Shown: positions 1 through 7,912, counted from the stretch's first letter. The stretch: 16,554 bases of DNA from Kiritimatiellia bacterium (GCA_017936245.1 JAGBFY010000315.1:1-16554); one strand, 5' to 3'. Program-made: numbers and translations. Notes: generated by a model not told the origin, from the letters alone.

Positions 1-44
1 ACAAGGTAACCGTTGGGGAACCAGCGGTTGGATCACCTCCTTTC
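1..44 (+). rRNA. rrs: 3' end of 16S rRNA (partial)
   Basis: The window opens inside helix 45 and the 3' tail of 16S rRNA. The helix 45 stem is visible (bases 8-16 pair with 21-29) around a GGAA tetraloop at 17-20, the usual dimethyladenosine site of KsgA. The conserved GGATCACCTCCTTT tail follows, with the anti-Shine-Dalgarno CCTCC at 36-40. The exact mature 3' end, near 43-45, cannot be fixed by eye. Over 95% of the gene lies upstream of the window, so it cannot be used for taxonomy here. Confidence 0.97.
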
Positions 45-53
45 TAAGGAGAA

Positions 54-67
54 GCCCCTTCGGGGGC
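54..67 (+). other. UUCG-capped hairpin in 16S-tRNA spacer
   Basis: GCCCC (54-58) pairs with GGGGC (63-67) around a TTCG tetraloop (59-62). It sits 10 bases after the 16S 3' end and 58 bases before tRNA-Ile. No T-run follows, so it is not a terminator. It probably structures the precursor transcript or marks a processing site. The rest of the spacer (45-125) shows no gene and no recognisable boxA. Confidence 0.6.
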
Positions 68-125
68 GAAGTTGAAACCCACCCAGACGACCACGAAGTG
101 TTCCGCCTCCCTTCCGAAATCCGCC

Positions 126-202
126 GGGCTTGTAGCTCAGTTGGTTAGAGCGCGTCCCTGATAAGGACGAGGTCACAAGTTCGACTCTTGTCAGGCCCAC
201 CA
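126..202 (+). tRNA. trnI-GAU: tRNA-Ile (anticodon GAU)
   Basis: A complete 77-nt cloverleaf. The acceptor GGGCTTG (126-132) pairs with CAGGCCC, followed by discriminator A and an encoded CCA (200-202). The anticodon stem CGTCC/GGACG carries the loop CTGATAA, giving anticodon GAT. The T arm ACAAG/CTTGT is perfect. Its place directly after 16S is the classic rRNA-operon spacer position, so it is very likely co-transcribed with 16S. Confidence 0.97.
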
Positions 203-220
203 AGCGTTTTCCCTTGAAGA

Positions 221-296
221 GGGGGTATAACTCAGTTGGTAGAGTGTCTGCTTTGCAAGCAGAATGCCGTCGGTTCGAATCCGTCTACCTCCACCA
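221..296 (+). tRNA. trnA-UGC: tRNA-Ala (anticodon UGC)
   Basis: A complete 76-nt cloverleaf with CCA encoded at 294-296. The acceptor GGGGGTA (221-227) pairs with TACCTCC, allowing one G-U. The anticodon stem TCTGC/GCAGA carries the loop TTTGCAA, giving TGC. By my pairing the T stem GTCGG/CCGTC has one U-U mismatch. It lies 18 bases after tRNA-Ile in the usual Ile-Ala spacer order, but a terminator follows instead of 23S rRNA. Confidence 0.96.
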
Positions 297-335
297 ACGA
301 AGGGCGCAAGTCTCTGGCATCGTTTTCTTTCTCGC

Positions 336-362
336 ATCTCCCTTACGGGAGATTTTTTTTTT
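336..362 (+). terminator. Intrinsic terminator after 16S-Ile-Ala
   Basis: ATCTCCC (336-342) and GGGAGAT (347-353) form a perfect 7-bp stem with a TTAC loop, followed by an unbroken T-run to 362. This is a textbook Rho-independent terminator 40 bases after tRNA-Ala. It closes the transcript before any 23S rRNA and directly abuts the promoter of the next operon. Confidence 0.93.
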
Positions 363-364
363 GC

Positions 365-393
365 TTGAAAAAAAAAAATGTATTTGGTATTAT
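365..393 (+). promoter_or_regulatory. Promoter of the beta-helix/GH123/MPE operon
   Basis: A -35 TTGAAA (365-370) and a -10 TATTAT (388-393) are separated by exactly 17 bp. A TGG precedes the -10 (385-387), making it an extended -10. The spacer includes an A-tract. Transcription would start near 400, giving a leader of about 38 nt with the ribosome binding site GAAAGGA at 424-430. Confidence 0.75.
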
Positions 394-437
394 TCTATGC
401 CAAAAATTCGTTCAAGGGTTTTTGAAAGGATGATGCC

Positions 438-2162
438 ATGTCATTTGCAATAAAGTTACCGGTTCTCTCGGTTTGCGTTCTCTTTGCAGCCTCACTTACT
501 GCGAAGGAGTACATTATTGAGGCGCCTGACGGCGTTGGAGATGTTGTTGCCCTCACGAATGCAATAAATGAAATAAATTCAGGAAACAATACAGGTACGA
601 GACTTCTGCTCAAACCCGGCGTATACGATTTAAGCGGCATCAAAAGCAAGGTCTCTGCTAATGTCCATTTATACTTTAACACCTATTGCCGCAATGGTTT
701 GATAGCAGGACTGGGAGAAAAACCAGAGGATGTCCTTCTCAAAGGTGGTGGTGAGTCCGACAAGAAGACTGTCCTTTACATTTGGGCGACAGATCCTGCA
801 AAACCAACAGTGGTGTCTAACTTGACGATAACCGGAGGATATCGTTCTGGTGATGGTGGTGGTATATATGGAAGCAATAATGGTGGGCTTGTACTCAAGT
901 ATGTCAATGTGACAAACAACTATGCCACAGGTTTGGGAGCTGGCGTTTTGCGTGCCAAGATGTATAACTGCCTGATAGCAGACAACACTTCAAGCGGCAA
1001 GAACGGCGGTGGCTTTTGGTCTGACACAGCCGGTATAGGTGCAGTGGATTGCGTATTTACAAACAATACGACAACCAAAGACGGGGGCGGTTTTTATTCA
1101 ACGGGCAGTGGCGGCTTCTTGATTAATTGTAAGTTCTACGGTAACTCCGGTGACAATGGTTCTGGCGCTTACATGAGTGGGAATGGGTTTATTACCAACT
1201 GCCTATTCAAAGGAAACGGACCGAAGATTGCCGTAAATTCTGACAAATTGGGCGGCGGACTTTATCTCAATAATGGTGAATGCGTTGATTGTGACTTTGT
1301 TGGTAATCATGCAGACAGTGGAGGCGGTGTTTATGTCAATTCGAGGACATCAGTTGTCCGTGACTGTCTTTTTGAAGGCAATAGGCAGGCGGGGTGGGCA
1401 AGCGGAGCCGCGATTTTCGTGAATGCCTCCAGTCCGCTCGCATTAGTCTCCAATTGCGTATTCAACGCCAATACCGCACAGGAAAGCAGCCGTACAATCA
1501 TTTCCAATGCCGAGCTGATAGATTGCATCATAACAAATCATGTGGTCAAAGGCTATCTGCTTGCAGGCTGCAATATGAACAGGTGTTATGTTGCGCATAA
1601 TGCTTCATCTGAAAATGGTCAGAATCTCGATATTGCAACGGCTTACAATACAACACCGGTTTGTCGGACGAATGTCAATTGTGTTTTTGTTTACAATTTT
1701 GTGACGAATGGAGCAAATGCCATAACCGAAGGCAAGACGGTGCTGAATTGCTCGTACTACGGAAATTATGCGGCACTGAGTTCAGGTGGAATTGTCCGCA
1801 ACGGACCAGCGTATAATACGCTCCTTATCGGGAACAGCATTGGAGGAAGTGCGTTTGACGTGCGCGGCAAACGTTATATGACTAACTGCGTGTTTTCAGC
1901 TTCAAATGTTGCGGTGGATTCAGACGGATACCACGATTGCAAACTTGCTCCGAACTTTAGGTTTGGCCCTACTGATGACGGAGGGGAGTATGATATCAAG
2001 AAGCCATCTGCGGCGTTCAATGCAGGTGTGCTAGAGGAATGGATGCTGCCGCTTCTTGGTGGATGTGATTTCGCGAAACGCCAGCGCATCAAATACGATA
2101 CGATAGACGTTGGTGCGTTGGAGTGTCAGTTTGCGCCGCCTTTCGCTGTGATCCTGCGTTAA
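438..2162 (+). CDS. Secreted right-handed beta-helix protein, Pmp-like repeats
   Basis: A 574-aa exported protein of the right-handed parallel beta-helix type; the substrate is unknown. Residues 1-22 are a signal peptide (hydrophobic, ending SLTA). From about 140 to 490 the sequence is built of repeats of 20-30 residues with two recurring motifs. One is GGG[IFLV][YWF], at about 140, 190, 216, 273 and 304. The other is [ND]C-x-[FI]-x-x-N, at about 177, 204, 230, 254, 284, 309, 339, 414 and 437. These resemble the GGA[ILV] and FxxN motifs of Chlamydia polymorphic membrane proteins. A C-terminal DTIDVGALE resembles the DIGAxE ending of surface beta-helix proteins, but no autotransporter barrel, lipobox or membrane anchor follows. 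The start is fixed by GAAAGGA 7 bases upstream. GC content looks lower than downstream genes (about 45% against 57% in lines I counted), which may mean acquisition or relaxed composition. It is first in an operon with GH123, so a carbohydrate-binding, lyase or adhesin role is plausible but unproven. Confidence 0.88.
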   Translation: MSFAIKLPVLSVCVLFAASLTAKEYIIEAPDGVGDVVALTNAINEINSGNNTGTRLLLKPGVYDLSGIKSKVSANVHLYFNTYCRNGLIAGLGEKPEDVLLKGGGESDKKTVLYIWATDPAKPTVVSNLTITGGYRSGDGGGIYGSNNGGLVLKYVNVTNNYATGLGAGVLRAKMYNCLIADNTSSGKNGGGFWSDTAGIGAVDCVFTNNTTTKDGGGFYSTGSGGFLINCKFYGNSGDNGSGAYMSGNGFITNCLFKGNGPKIAVNSDKLGGGLYLNNGECVDCDFVGNHADSGGGVYVNSRTSVVRDCLFEGNRQAGWASGAAIFVNASSPLALVSNCVFNANTAQESSRTIISNAELIDCIITNHVVKGYLLAGCNMNRCYVAHNASSENGQNLDIATAYNTTPVCRTNVNCVFVYNFVTNGANAITEGKTVLNCSYYGNYAALSSGGIVRNGPAYNTLLIGNSIGGSAFDVRGKRYMTNCVFSASNVAVDSDGYHDCKLAPNFRFGPTDDGGEYDIKKPSAAFNAGVLEEWMLPLLGGCDFAKRQRIKYDTIDVGALECQFAPPFAVILR

Positions 2163-2172
2163 AGGAAAATAT

Positions 2173-4779
2173 ATGTCGTTTTCTCTTTTTTCGGCGGTGA
2201 TTCTCGCATCCGCTGTACAGGGCGGCATTTCCGAGGACGGCAAATGCTGGGCGGCAAAAGGTGTGCCGCATGAGCGGGGTGCGCTGTACGCAATCTCCTA
2301 CCGGGCAACGGCGCATGGTGCCGGCGTCCTGACCGGCGGCGCGAAGAACTACAACATGGATTTCACTGTCAAGGCCGGGCAGACGAATGAGACGCTTCGC
2401 ACCTACATATATCCCGCCGAATCGAACGCTGTCGATCTTCGACTCGGTACTTGGGAAATGAAGGGCGGCGCATCGTGGCGTGATGTACGTACGGTGCGCG
2501 TCAATCCCGTTTACAATAAGCCCAAGGGCGAACTGGAACTCGGAGCAGGCGAGGCGATAGACGGAAACGTGTACAGGTTCTACAGGCGTTCGTTTGATGT
2601 GCAGGGGCCGCATGTGCGTCCGTTTCTGAGACGGGCCGGCGCGAAATTCAACTCCAACCGCTGGTGCGTATATGGAGAGTCGGGATGTGAGTTCCTTTTT
2701 GAACTGAAAGGACGGCGTTTCCTTGATTTTGAGGTGACGCTCCCAGTTGTGCATTATTCCAAGGGCTCTGTGACTGTATCAGTTTCACATGACGGGCAGA
2801 ACTGGCACGATGTTGCTGTGTGCGGCAAGCGGGACCATTTCACAGGATATGCTCCATCCAACTTGTTCCCGGCCGACCGCATCTTTGTGCGGACCAGAGG
2901 TTCTGCCGGAACTTCACTCCAGACGGGTTTTCCGCGAGTGGTTGCCCGCATCGACGGTGCTCCTGTACGCGCTGCAGGCTTTACTCGTTACTTCGAAGCG
3001 AAGTCGGGAAAGATGGTTGCAGAAATTGGCGCTTCAGACTATTACAACGAGGATTGGGGCGAGCGGGTGGATATCCGGACGAACGGATTTACGCTTTGGG
3101 GAGCGGAGGAGGAGATGCGCGTCGCTCCGTGGCGCAAGGTTCCGATCCGCCGTACGAGAGGTCTTGCGGTTTCTGCGGCGGCTAACGAGGCTGAGTCGGT
3201 GCAGCTTGTTGTCAAGGCGGGGGCGCGTGATGTGCGGGGTGTGAGGGTGCTTCCCGGCGGAGATTTTGTGTCCCGAAACGGTTCGAAGATTCCGTACTCC
3301 GCTGTTGATATTCGTCAGGTGACATATCTGGACATAAAGGACATTTCGGACAGGACTTCCGCTCCGGGATTGTGGCCGGAGCCTTTGGAGCCTGTACCGT
3401 CGGACGGTATTGAAGTTCCGGCAGGGGAGAACCGCTCGTTCTGGGTGCGGGTCAAGGTGCCGAAGGGAACGCCGGGCGGCATTTACGCCGGGCGGCTGTA
3501 CGTTCACACGAAAGGGACGAAACCCGCCGCCGTTCCGTTTGAAGTTGAGGTGTTTGGATTTGACTTGCCCGACAGAATGACGCTTCAGACGAGTTTCGGT
3601 TATACGCAGGGGAGGGTCTATGCCTATCACGGAGTTAAGAATGCGGCAGATCGCCGGGAGGTGAACACTCGTTACCTGAAAGCTCTGTCCGAGGCGCACC
3701 TTTCTCCGTACAATCCTGGAACGGGAATTCTTGCCTCCAACTGGAAATACGGGATAGACGCAAAGGAGGGGAATGAGGTCAATGCGACCGTCACGTTCGA
3801 CTGGGCGCAATGGGATGCCGGAATGCAAAAGGTGCTGGATGAGTACAATTTCAACACATTCATATTCACCATCCCCGGATTCAGCAGCAAAGCATTTCCG
3901 AAGAACGGAGAGCCTCACGTCTTTCATGGGCGGAAGGAGGGAACTCCGGGATATGATGCTCTTGTTTCGAAATATCTCGGCGGCATTGAGGCACATCTGC
4001 GCGAGAAGGGCTGGCTGGATACCGCCTATCTGTACTGGTATGACGAACCCACTGCAGACAAGTTTCCATGGCTCGATCGCGGTCTTGCCGTGGTCGCTAA
4101 ATATGCACCGTCAATCCGCCGCATGATCACGAAAGAGCCCTGCGCCGGACTGTATAAGGGGGTTAACCTGTGGTGTCCCACGCCTGATCACCTTGAAACT
4201 CCGTTTACGCAGAAGTGCCGTGCGCGTGGAGACCAGTTCTGGTGGTATGTGTGCATGCAGCCGAAAGCTCCGTACGCGACGGAATTCATTGACCATCCAG
4301 GTACGGATCTGCGCGTATGGCTTTGGCAGACATGGCAGCATCAGGTGTCCGGCATACTGATATGGGAAACGGTTTACTGGTCGAGTCCCACAATCTACGG
4401 CAAGGAGCTTCAGAACCCTTACGCGGATGCCGCATCCTGGTCAGATATGGGGACAGGCCCCAAGACGTTCCGCTACAACTGGGGCAACGGCGACGGACGC
4501 TTCCTGTATCCGCCCCGCAGCTGCTTCACGACAGACCGGAACGCTCCGGTTGTCGAGCCGCCGAACGGCACGATGCGTCTCGAAATTCTGCGCGACGGCA
4601 TTGAGGACTACGAATATTTTGCGATGCTTTCGAGGCTTGACCCGAAGAATCCGCTTTTGAAGGTGCCGGAGGCGGTATCTGAATCGCTGACTCACTTCAC
4701 GGACCGGCCGGAGCCCATAAAGGCGCATCGCCGGAGATTGGCGAAAGAGATTGAACGGCTTGGAGGATTGAAGAGATGA
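2173..4779 (+). CDS. Secreted GH123-like glycosidase (DUF4091 family)
   Basis: An 868-aa exported enzyme of the former DUF4091 family, now treated as the GH123 catalytic domain. Characterised GH123 members are beta-N-acetylgalactosaminidases using an Asp-Glu pair with substrate-assisted catalysis. The N-terminus (about 1-17) is a short hydrophobic signal with no Lys or Arg. Beta-rich accessory regions fill about 25-430, including the PKGTPGGIYAGRLYV strand typical just before the barrel. The catalytic region follows at about 440-770, with YWYDEP placing the candidate pair at Asp624-Glu625. The family's C-terminal signature RLEILRDGIEDYEYF lies near 803-815. It starts 10 bases after the beta-helix stop with AAGGA at 2162-2166, and overlaps the next gene by 4 bases, so it is the middle of an operon. 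Family assignment is strong; the exact sugar (GalNAc or another) is inference from the family. Confidence 0.88.
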   Translation: MSFSLFSAVILASAVQGGISEDGKCWAAKGVPHERGALYAISYRATAHGAGVLTGGAKNYNMDFTVKAGQTNETLRTYIYPAESNAVDLRLGTWEMKGGASWRDVRTVRVNPVYNKPKGELELGAGEAIDGNVYRFYRRSFDVQGPHVRPFLRRAGAKFNSNRWCVYGESGCEFLFELKGRRFLDFEVTLPVVHYSKGSVTVSVSHDGQNWHDVAVCGKRDHFTGYAPSNLFPADRIFVRTRGSAGTSLQTGFPRVVARIDGAPVRAAGFTRYFEAKSGKMVAEIGASDYYNEDWGERVDIRTNGFTLWGAEEEMRVAPWRKVPIRRTRGLAVSAAANEAESVQLVVKAGARDVRGVRVLPGGDFVSRNGSKIPYSAVDIRQVTYLDIKDISDRTSAPGLWPEPLEPVPSDGIEVPAGENRSFWVRVKVPKGTPGGIYAGRLYVHTKGTKPAAVPFEVEVFGFDLPDRMTLQTSFGYTQGRVYAYHGVKNAADRREVNTRYLKALSEAHLSPYNPGTGILASNWKYGIDAKEGNEVNATVTFDWAQWDAGMQKVLDEYNFNTFIFTIPGFSSKAFPKNGEPHVFHGRKEGTPGYDALVSKYLGGIEAHLREKGWLDTAYLYWYDEPTADKFPWLDRGLAVVAKYAPSIRRMITKEPCAGLYKGVNLWCPTPDHLETPFTQKCRARGDQFWWYVCMQPKAPYATEFIDHPGTDLRVWLWQTWQHQVSGILIWETVYWSSPTIYGKELQNPYADAASWSDMGTGPKTFRYNWGNGDGRFLYPPRSCFTTDRNAPVVEPPNGTMRLEILRDGIEDYEYFAMLSRLDPKNPLLKVPEAVSESLTHFTDRPEPIKAHRRRLAKEIERLGGLKR

Positions 4780-6161
4780 ACAGACGTCAATTCATCGGTG
4801 GCGCATTCGCCCTTGCGGGAGCAGCGGCTTGGGCTAAGTCCACAATCGGAATCCCGAACCTCAAGGTTGGGATATTGAGCGATATCCATGTGAGCCCTCC
4901 AGACATGTTCGGCAGCCAGGAGGCTATCGATATGTTCGAAAAGACGCTCAGGTTCTTTGCCGGTGAGAATGTTGACGCCGTGCTGATCGCAGGCGATCTT
5001 ACGAACGACGGAACCGTCCGGGAATTGAAAGTGGTCGCCGATACCTGGGCGTGTGTGTTCGGCGGCGTCGATCGCGGCCCTGCCCGTATTTTCGTGACAG
5101 GGAACCACGAGAAAGTGTATTTCACTTCGGCGAAGCGCAAGAAGGATTTTTCGAATCCCCGCTATGCCGATGGACTCCATCTTGATGTGCGGAAGAACTG
5201 GAAAGAAGTGTTCAAGGAGGAATGGACACCGTTCTTCATCAAGACGGTGAAGGGATATTCATTCGTCGGCGCACATTGGGCGGAGTGGGGCGACGAGAAG
5301 GCTCTGCGTGGGTTTCTGGCGGCGAATCGTGCGAAGCTGAACGCCGCAAGGCCGTTCTTCTATACGCAGCACGCCCATCCGCAGGATACGTGCTATGGAC
5401 CGTGGATATGGCACAAGCAGGATGGCGGACCGACGGACAAGGTGCTAGCCGACTATCCGAACGCGGTGGCGTTCTCCGGTCACACCCACTACACGATCAC
5501 GGACGAGCGCAGTGTCTGGCAGGGGGCGTTCACTTCACTAGGAACGGGCGCACTGCGCTGGCTTTCGCTTCCTCCTGGACGCGAGAATGGACCTCTCCGC
5601 AAGTGTGAGGGGCGGCGAATGTCGACTGTCGCATGGGGCTCTCAGGGAATGGTCATGAGCGTGTGGGATGACCGGATGGTGTTTGAGCGGTACGATTTCG
5701 TGAATGTCGAGAAGATCGGAGACGAGTGGGTTGTTCCTGTTCTGCGCGACAGCCGAGGCAAAAGGGAATTCTCCTTTGAGAACAGACGCGCGAAAGCGTG
5801 TGCTCCCGAATTTCCTAAAGGTGCTGAGATATCGGTTTTGGAGCGAACCGGTAAAGGTCCCGACAAGAAGGATGAGCCGCAGATTGTTCTGTCGTTTCCG
5901 GCGGCGCGCGGCACGGATTCCCTTTCGCGTCCCTTCGACTACGAGGTGCGAACCGAATATGTCGAAGGCGATGTGGTCAAGCCGATGCGGACGAAGCGCG
6001 TATATCAGCCTGGAGTGCAGTGGAGTGTGAAAAGGGACGCAAAAACGGTCACCTGCGTGTTCGGCGTATGTGAACTGCCACCTGCAAGCTACCGCTTTGC
6101 AGTTACCCCGCTCAACTCCCTTGGCCAGCGCGGGAAACCGCTCTATCTTGAGCGGGTGTGA
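4776..6161 (+). CDS. Tat-exported calcineurin-like metallophosphoesterase
   Basis: A 461-aa metal-dependent phosphoesterase, probably acting outside the cytoplasm. Residues 1-20 form a twin-arginine signal (NRRQF followed by an Ala/Gly-rich stretch). The metallophosphoesterase blocks appear in order: DIH (Asp36, His38), GDLTNDG (Asp73, Asn77), GNHE (Asn110, His111), a QHAH block (His199, His201) and GHTH (235-238). These are the usual ligands of a two-metal centre. Residues from about 330 to the end look like a beta-rich C-terminal domain. The ATG overlaps the GH123 stop codon in ATGA, with GGAGG at 4762-4766, which points to translational coupling. In a glycan operon it might remove phosphate from a sugar or lipid, but substrate specificity of this superfamily cannot be read from sequence. 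Confidence 0.9.
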   Translation: MNRRQFIGGAFALAGAAAWAKSTIGIPNLKVGILSDIHVSPPDMFGSQEAIDMFEKTLRFFAGENVDAVLIAGDLTNDGTVRELKVVADTWACVFGGVDRGPARIFVTGNHEKVYFTSAKRKKDFSNPRYADGLHLDVRKNWKEVFKEEWTPFFIKTVKGYSFVGAHWAEWGDEKALRGFLAANRAKLNAARPFFYTQHAHPQDTCYGPWIWHKQDGGPTDKVLADYPNAVAFSGHTHYTITDERSVWQGAFTSLGTGALRWLSLPPGRENGPLRKCEGRRMSTVAWGSQGMVMSVWDDRMVFERYDFVNVEKIGDEWVVPVLRDSRGKREFSFENRRAKACAPEFPKGAEISVLERTGKGPDKKDEPQIVLSFPAARGTDSLSRPFDYEVRTEYVEGDVVKPMRTKRVYQPGVQWSVKRDAKTVTCVFGVCELPPASYRFAVTPLNSLGQRGKPLYLERV

Positions 6162-6304
6162 TGGACTACGCCCATCTTTCGTTGAGCTTCCGATTGCAGA
6201 CCGTCCACTGTTAAGGGATTCCGTTGAAGGATTTGAAAGGGACAGGCGTTACGACATGACGCTAATATTAATGAAGCGGTTCTATTCAAAGAAAGGACTT
6301 GTTA

Positions 6305-7849
6305 ATGAAAAATTGTAATATGCTTACAGTATTTGTCGCCGCATCAATTGTTGCGTTTGCGGGAAATCAAGCGAATCCTGATGCGATCGAACTTGTGCCG
6401 TTGCCGCAGCCGGTTGAGTTCAATAGTGACATCGACCGCCCTGTCCCGTTTGATGAAACGGTTCGAGTGACCGTGGATTGTCAGGATGAATCTGCCACTG
6501 CTTGGCTTGATGCGCATTTGAAGGAATGGTATGGAGAATTTGCGCCAGCTACCGTAAGCGGGAGTGCAGGTCTTTCATTGAAGGATGGCGACGAGGCGTA
6601 TGCGATTTCAGCAGATGCAAACGGCGTCAAGATTGCGGCCCGGACCATTGCAGGTGTTCGTTGGGCGGCGTATTCGCTCCGTCAGCTTGCTGTTGAAAAG
6701 CGAGGCACTTTCAAGACTTCTGGGTGGATTCTTCCGTCACTTTCCATTTCCGACGCTCCGCATCTGGCGTTTCGCGGATTGCACATCTGTTGGTTCCCGG
6801 AGATGAGGGTGGAGCAGATTGAACGTGCGATACGCCTTGCGGCGCTTCTCAAGTTCAATTATGCGATTCTTGAGCCCTGGGGGATGTACAAAAGCGAGAA
6901 GCATCCTTGGTGGAGCTGGCCGAAGCCGACAATGACGAAAAAGGAGATTCGCCGTCTGGTGAAAATCGGCAAGGATCTCGGCATCACGCTCATTCCTCAG
7001 ATTGCCGCATATGGACATGCCGGGGCTGGAAGAACCTGTACGCTAAAGCATTCGGTTCTTGACCTTCAGCCTGAATATGCACCGCTTTATGAACCGGGCG
7101 GATGGAACTGGTGTCTGTCGAATCCGGAAACGCAGCGGGTGTTGCGAGAGTTGATTGTTGAGCTGCTGGAAGATTTCGGCAATCCTCCGTACATCCATCT
7201 CGGATGCGATGAAGCCCAGCCGCCGACCTGTCCGGACTGCAGGAAGCGTCCGTACGGTGAGCTTGTATGCGAACATATTACGAACCTTGCAGCATTTGCA
7301 AAGAAGTGCGGAGCAAGGGCGATGATATGGCATGATATGCTGTTGGACGCGGCAGATCCGCGCTGGGATGGTTTTGTAAGATGCGGGACCAGATTCACGG
7401 CTGTACTTGCTGATACATTGCCCAAGGATGTGATAATCTGTGACTGGCAGTATTCCTATGGGAATATGAAGGAGGTGCGCAAAGATTGGCCGACCATGGC
7501 TTATTTCAAGGAAAAGGGATTTCCGGTTGTCGGATGTCCATGGATGAACTTCAACGCCATGAAGCCTATGGCGGATTTCATCGCCAAGATAGATGGATTT
7601 GGAGTCATTGAGACGACATGGCACCATTTGCGAGGGAGAGATTGGGTGCGGATGTACCGTTATGGAGCGTCAGCTGCATGGGGAACTCCGGTGCGAGGCA
7701 CGAAGAGCCATGGGGCAACGCCTCTTTACGATACGGAATTTGCCATTCCTCTACGCCTTGTCGGTCATGACATGAAGGTGGCTGACTATCTCGATACAGG
7801 CATTCTCAACTACCAGGTGCCGCCCGGCTGGTGGGTGGATAACAATTGA
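6305..7849 (+). CDS. Secreted GH20 beta-N-acetylhexosaminidase
   Basis: A 514-aa exported glycoside hydrolase of family 20, which removes terminal beta-linked GlcNAc or GalNAc. Residues 1-19 are a signal peptide. The GH20b-type N-terminal alpha/beta domain spans about 25-150, and the catalytic barrel begins at RGLHICWFPEM (157-167). The catalytic pair lies in HLGCDE (Asp302-Glu303), the family's HxGxDE motif, where Asp orients the substrate N-acetyl group and Glu is the acid. Aromatic residues such as WHHLRGRDW near 440 fit the substrate pocket. The start is ATG 6305, with GAAAGGA at 6291-6297, rather than the in-frame TTG at 6299, which leaves almost no spacing. It lies 143 bases after the metallophosphoesterase. 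I see no clear promoter in that gap, only a weak TTGAAA at 6233 with poor spacing to TAATAT at 6263, so readthrough from the upstream operon is possible. Confidence 0.9.
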   Translation: MKNCNMLTVFVAASIVAFAGNQANPDAIELVPLPQPVEFNSDIDRPVPFDETVRVTVDCQDESATAWLDAHLKEWYGEFAPATVSGSAGLSLKDGDEAYAISADANGVKIAARTIAGVRWAAYSLRQLAVEKRGTFKTSGWILPSLSISDAPHLAFRGLHICWFPEMRVEQIERAIRLAALLKFNYAILEPWGMYKSEKHPWWSWPKPTMTKKEIRRLVKIGKDLGITLIPQIAAYGHAGAGRTCTLKHSVLDLQPEYAPLYEPGGWNWCLSNPETQRVLRELIVELLEDFGNPPYIHLGCDEAQPPTCPDCRKRPYGELVCEHITNLAAFAKKCGARAMIWHDMLLDAADPRWDGFVRCGTRFTAVLADTLPKDVIICDWQYSYGNMKEVRKDWPTMAYFKEKGFPVVGCPWMNFNAMKPMADFIAKIDGFGVIETTWHHLRGRDWVRMYRYGASAAWGTPVRGTKSHGATPLYDTEFAIPLRLVGHDMKVADYLDTGILNYQVPPGWWVDNN

Positions 7850-7877
7850 GTTGCATAGAAGAACCAGCGAAGTTCTG

Positions 7878-7912
7878 TTACTTCAAAGTAGGTCTGACCT
7901 ACTTTGAAGTAA
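7878..7912. repeat. Perfect 17+1+17 palindrome
   Basis: The left arm TTACTTCAAAGTAGGTC (7878-7894) and right arm GACCTACTTTGAAGTAA (7896-7912) are exact reverse complements around a single T. Each arm contains its own inverted repeat, TACTT-CA-AAGTA on the left, so the element is nested. CTG (7875-7877) and CAG (7915-7917) could extend the stem past a TT bulge. No T-run follows on the + strand, so it is not a standard intrinsic terminator. The core GGT-CTG-ACC has the GGTnnnACC shape of some GntR/FadR-family operators, which is only a hint. A REP-like or MITE-like repeat is equally possible. Confidence 0.9.

Noticed and set aside
214..453. Small frames over tRNA-Ala and the terminator
   Set aside because: They translate tRNA and terminator sequence and have no ribosome binding site.
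3034..3996. 320-codon open frame on the minus strand
   Set aside because: It lies wholly opposite the GH123 gene, has low-complexity Arg/Ser-rich composition, and has no ribosome binding site or family resemblance. It is a by-product of the + strand codon pattern.
6138..6155. CCGCTC/GAGCGG hairpin at the end of the metallophosphoesterase gene
   Set aside because: It has no T-run and lies within the coding sequence before the stop codon, so I do not call it a terminator.
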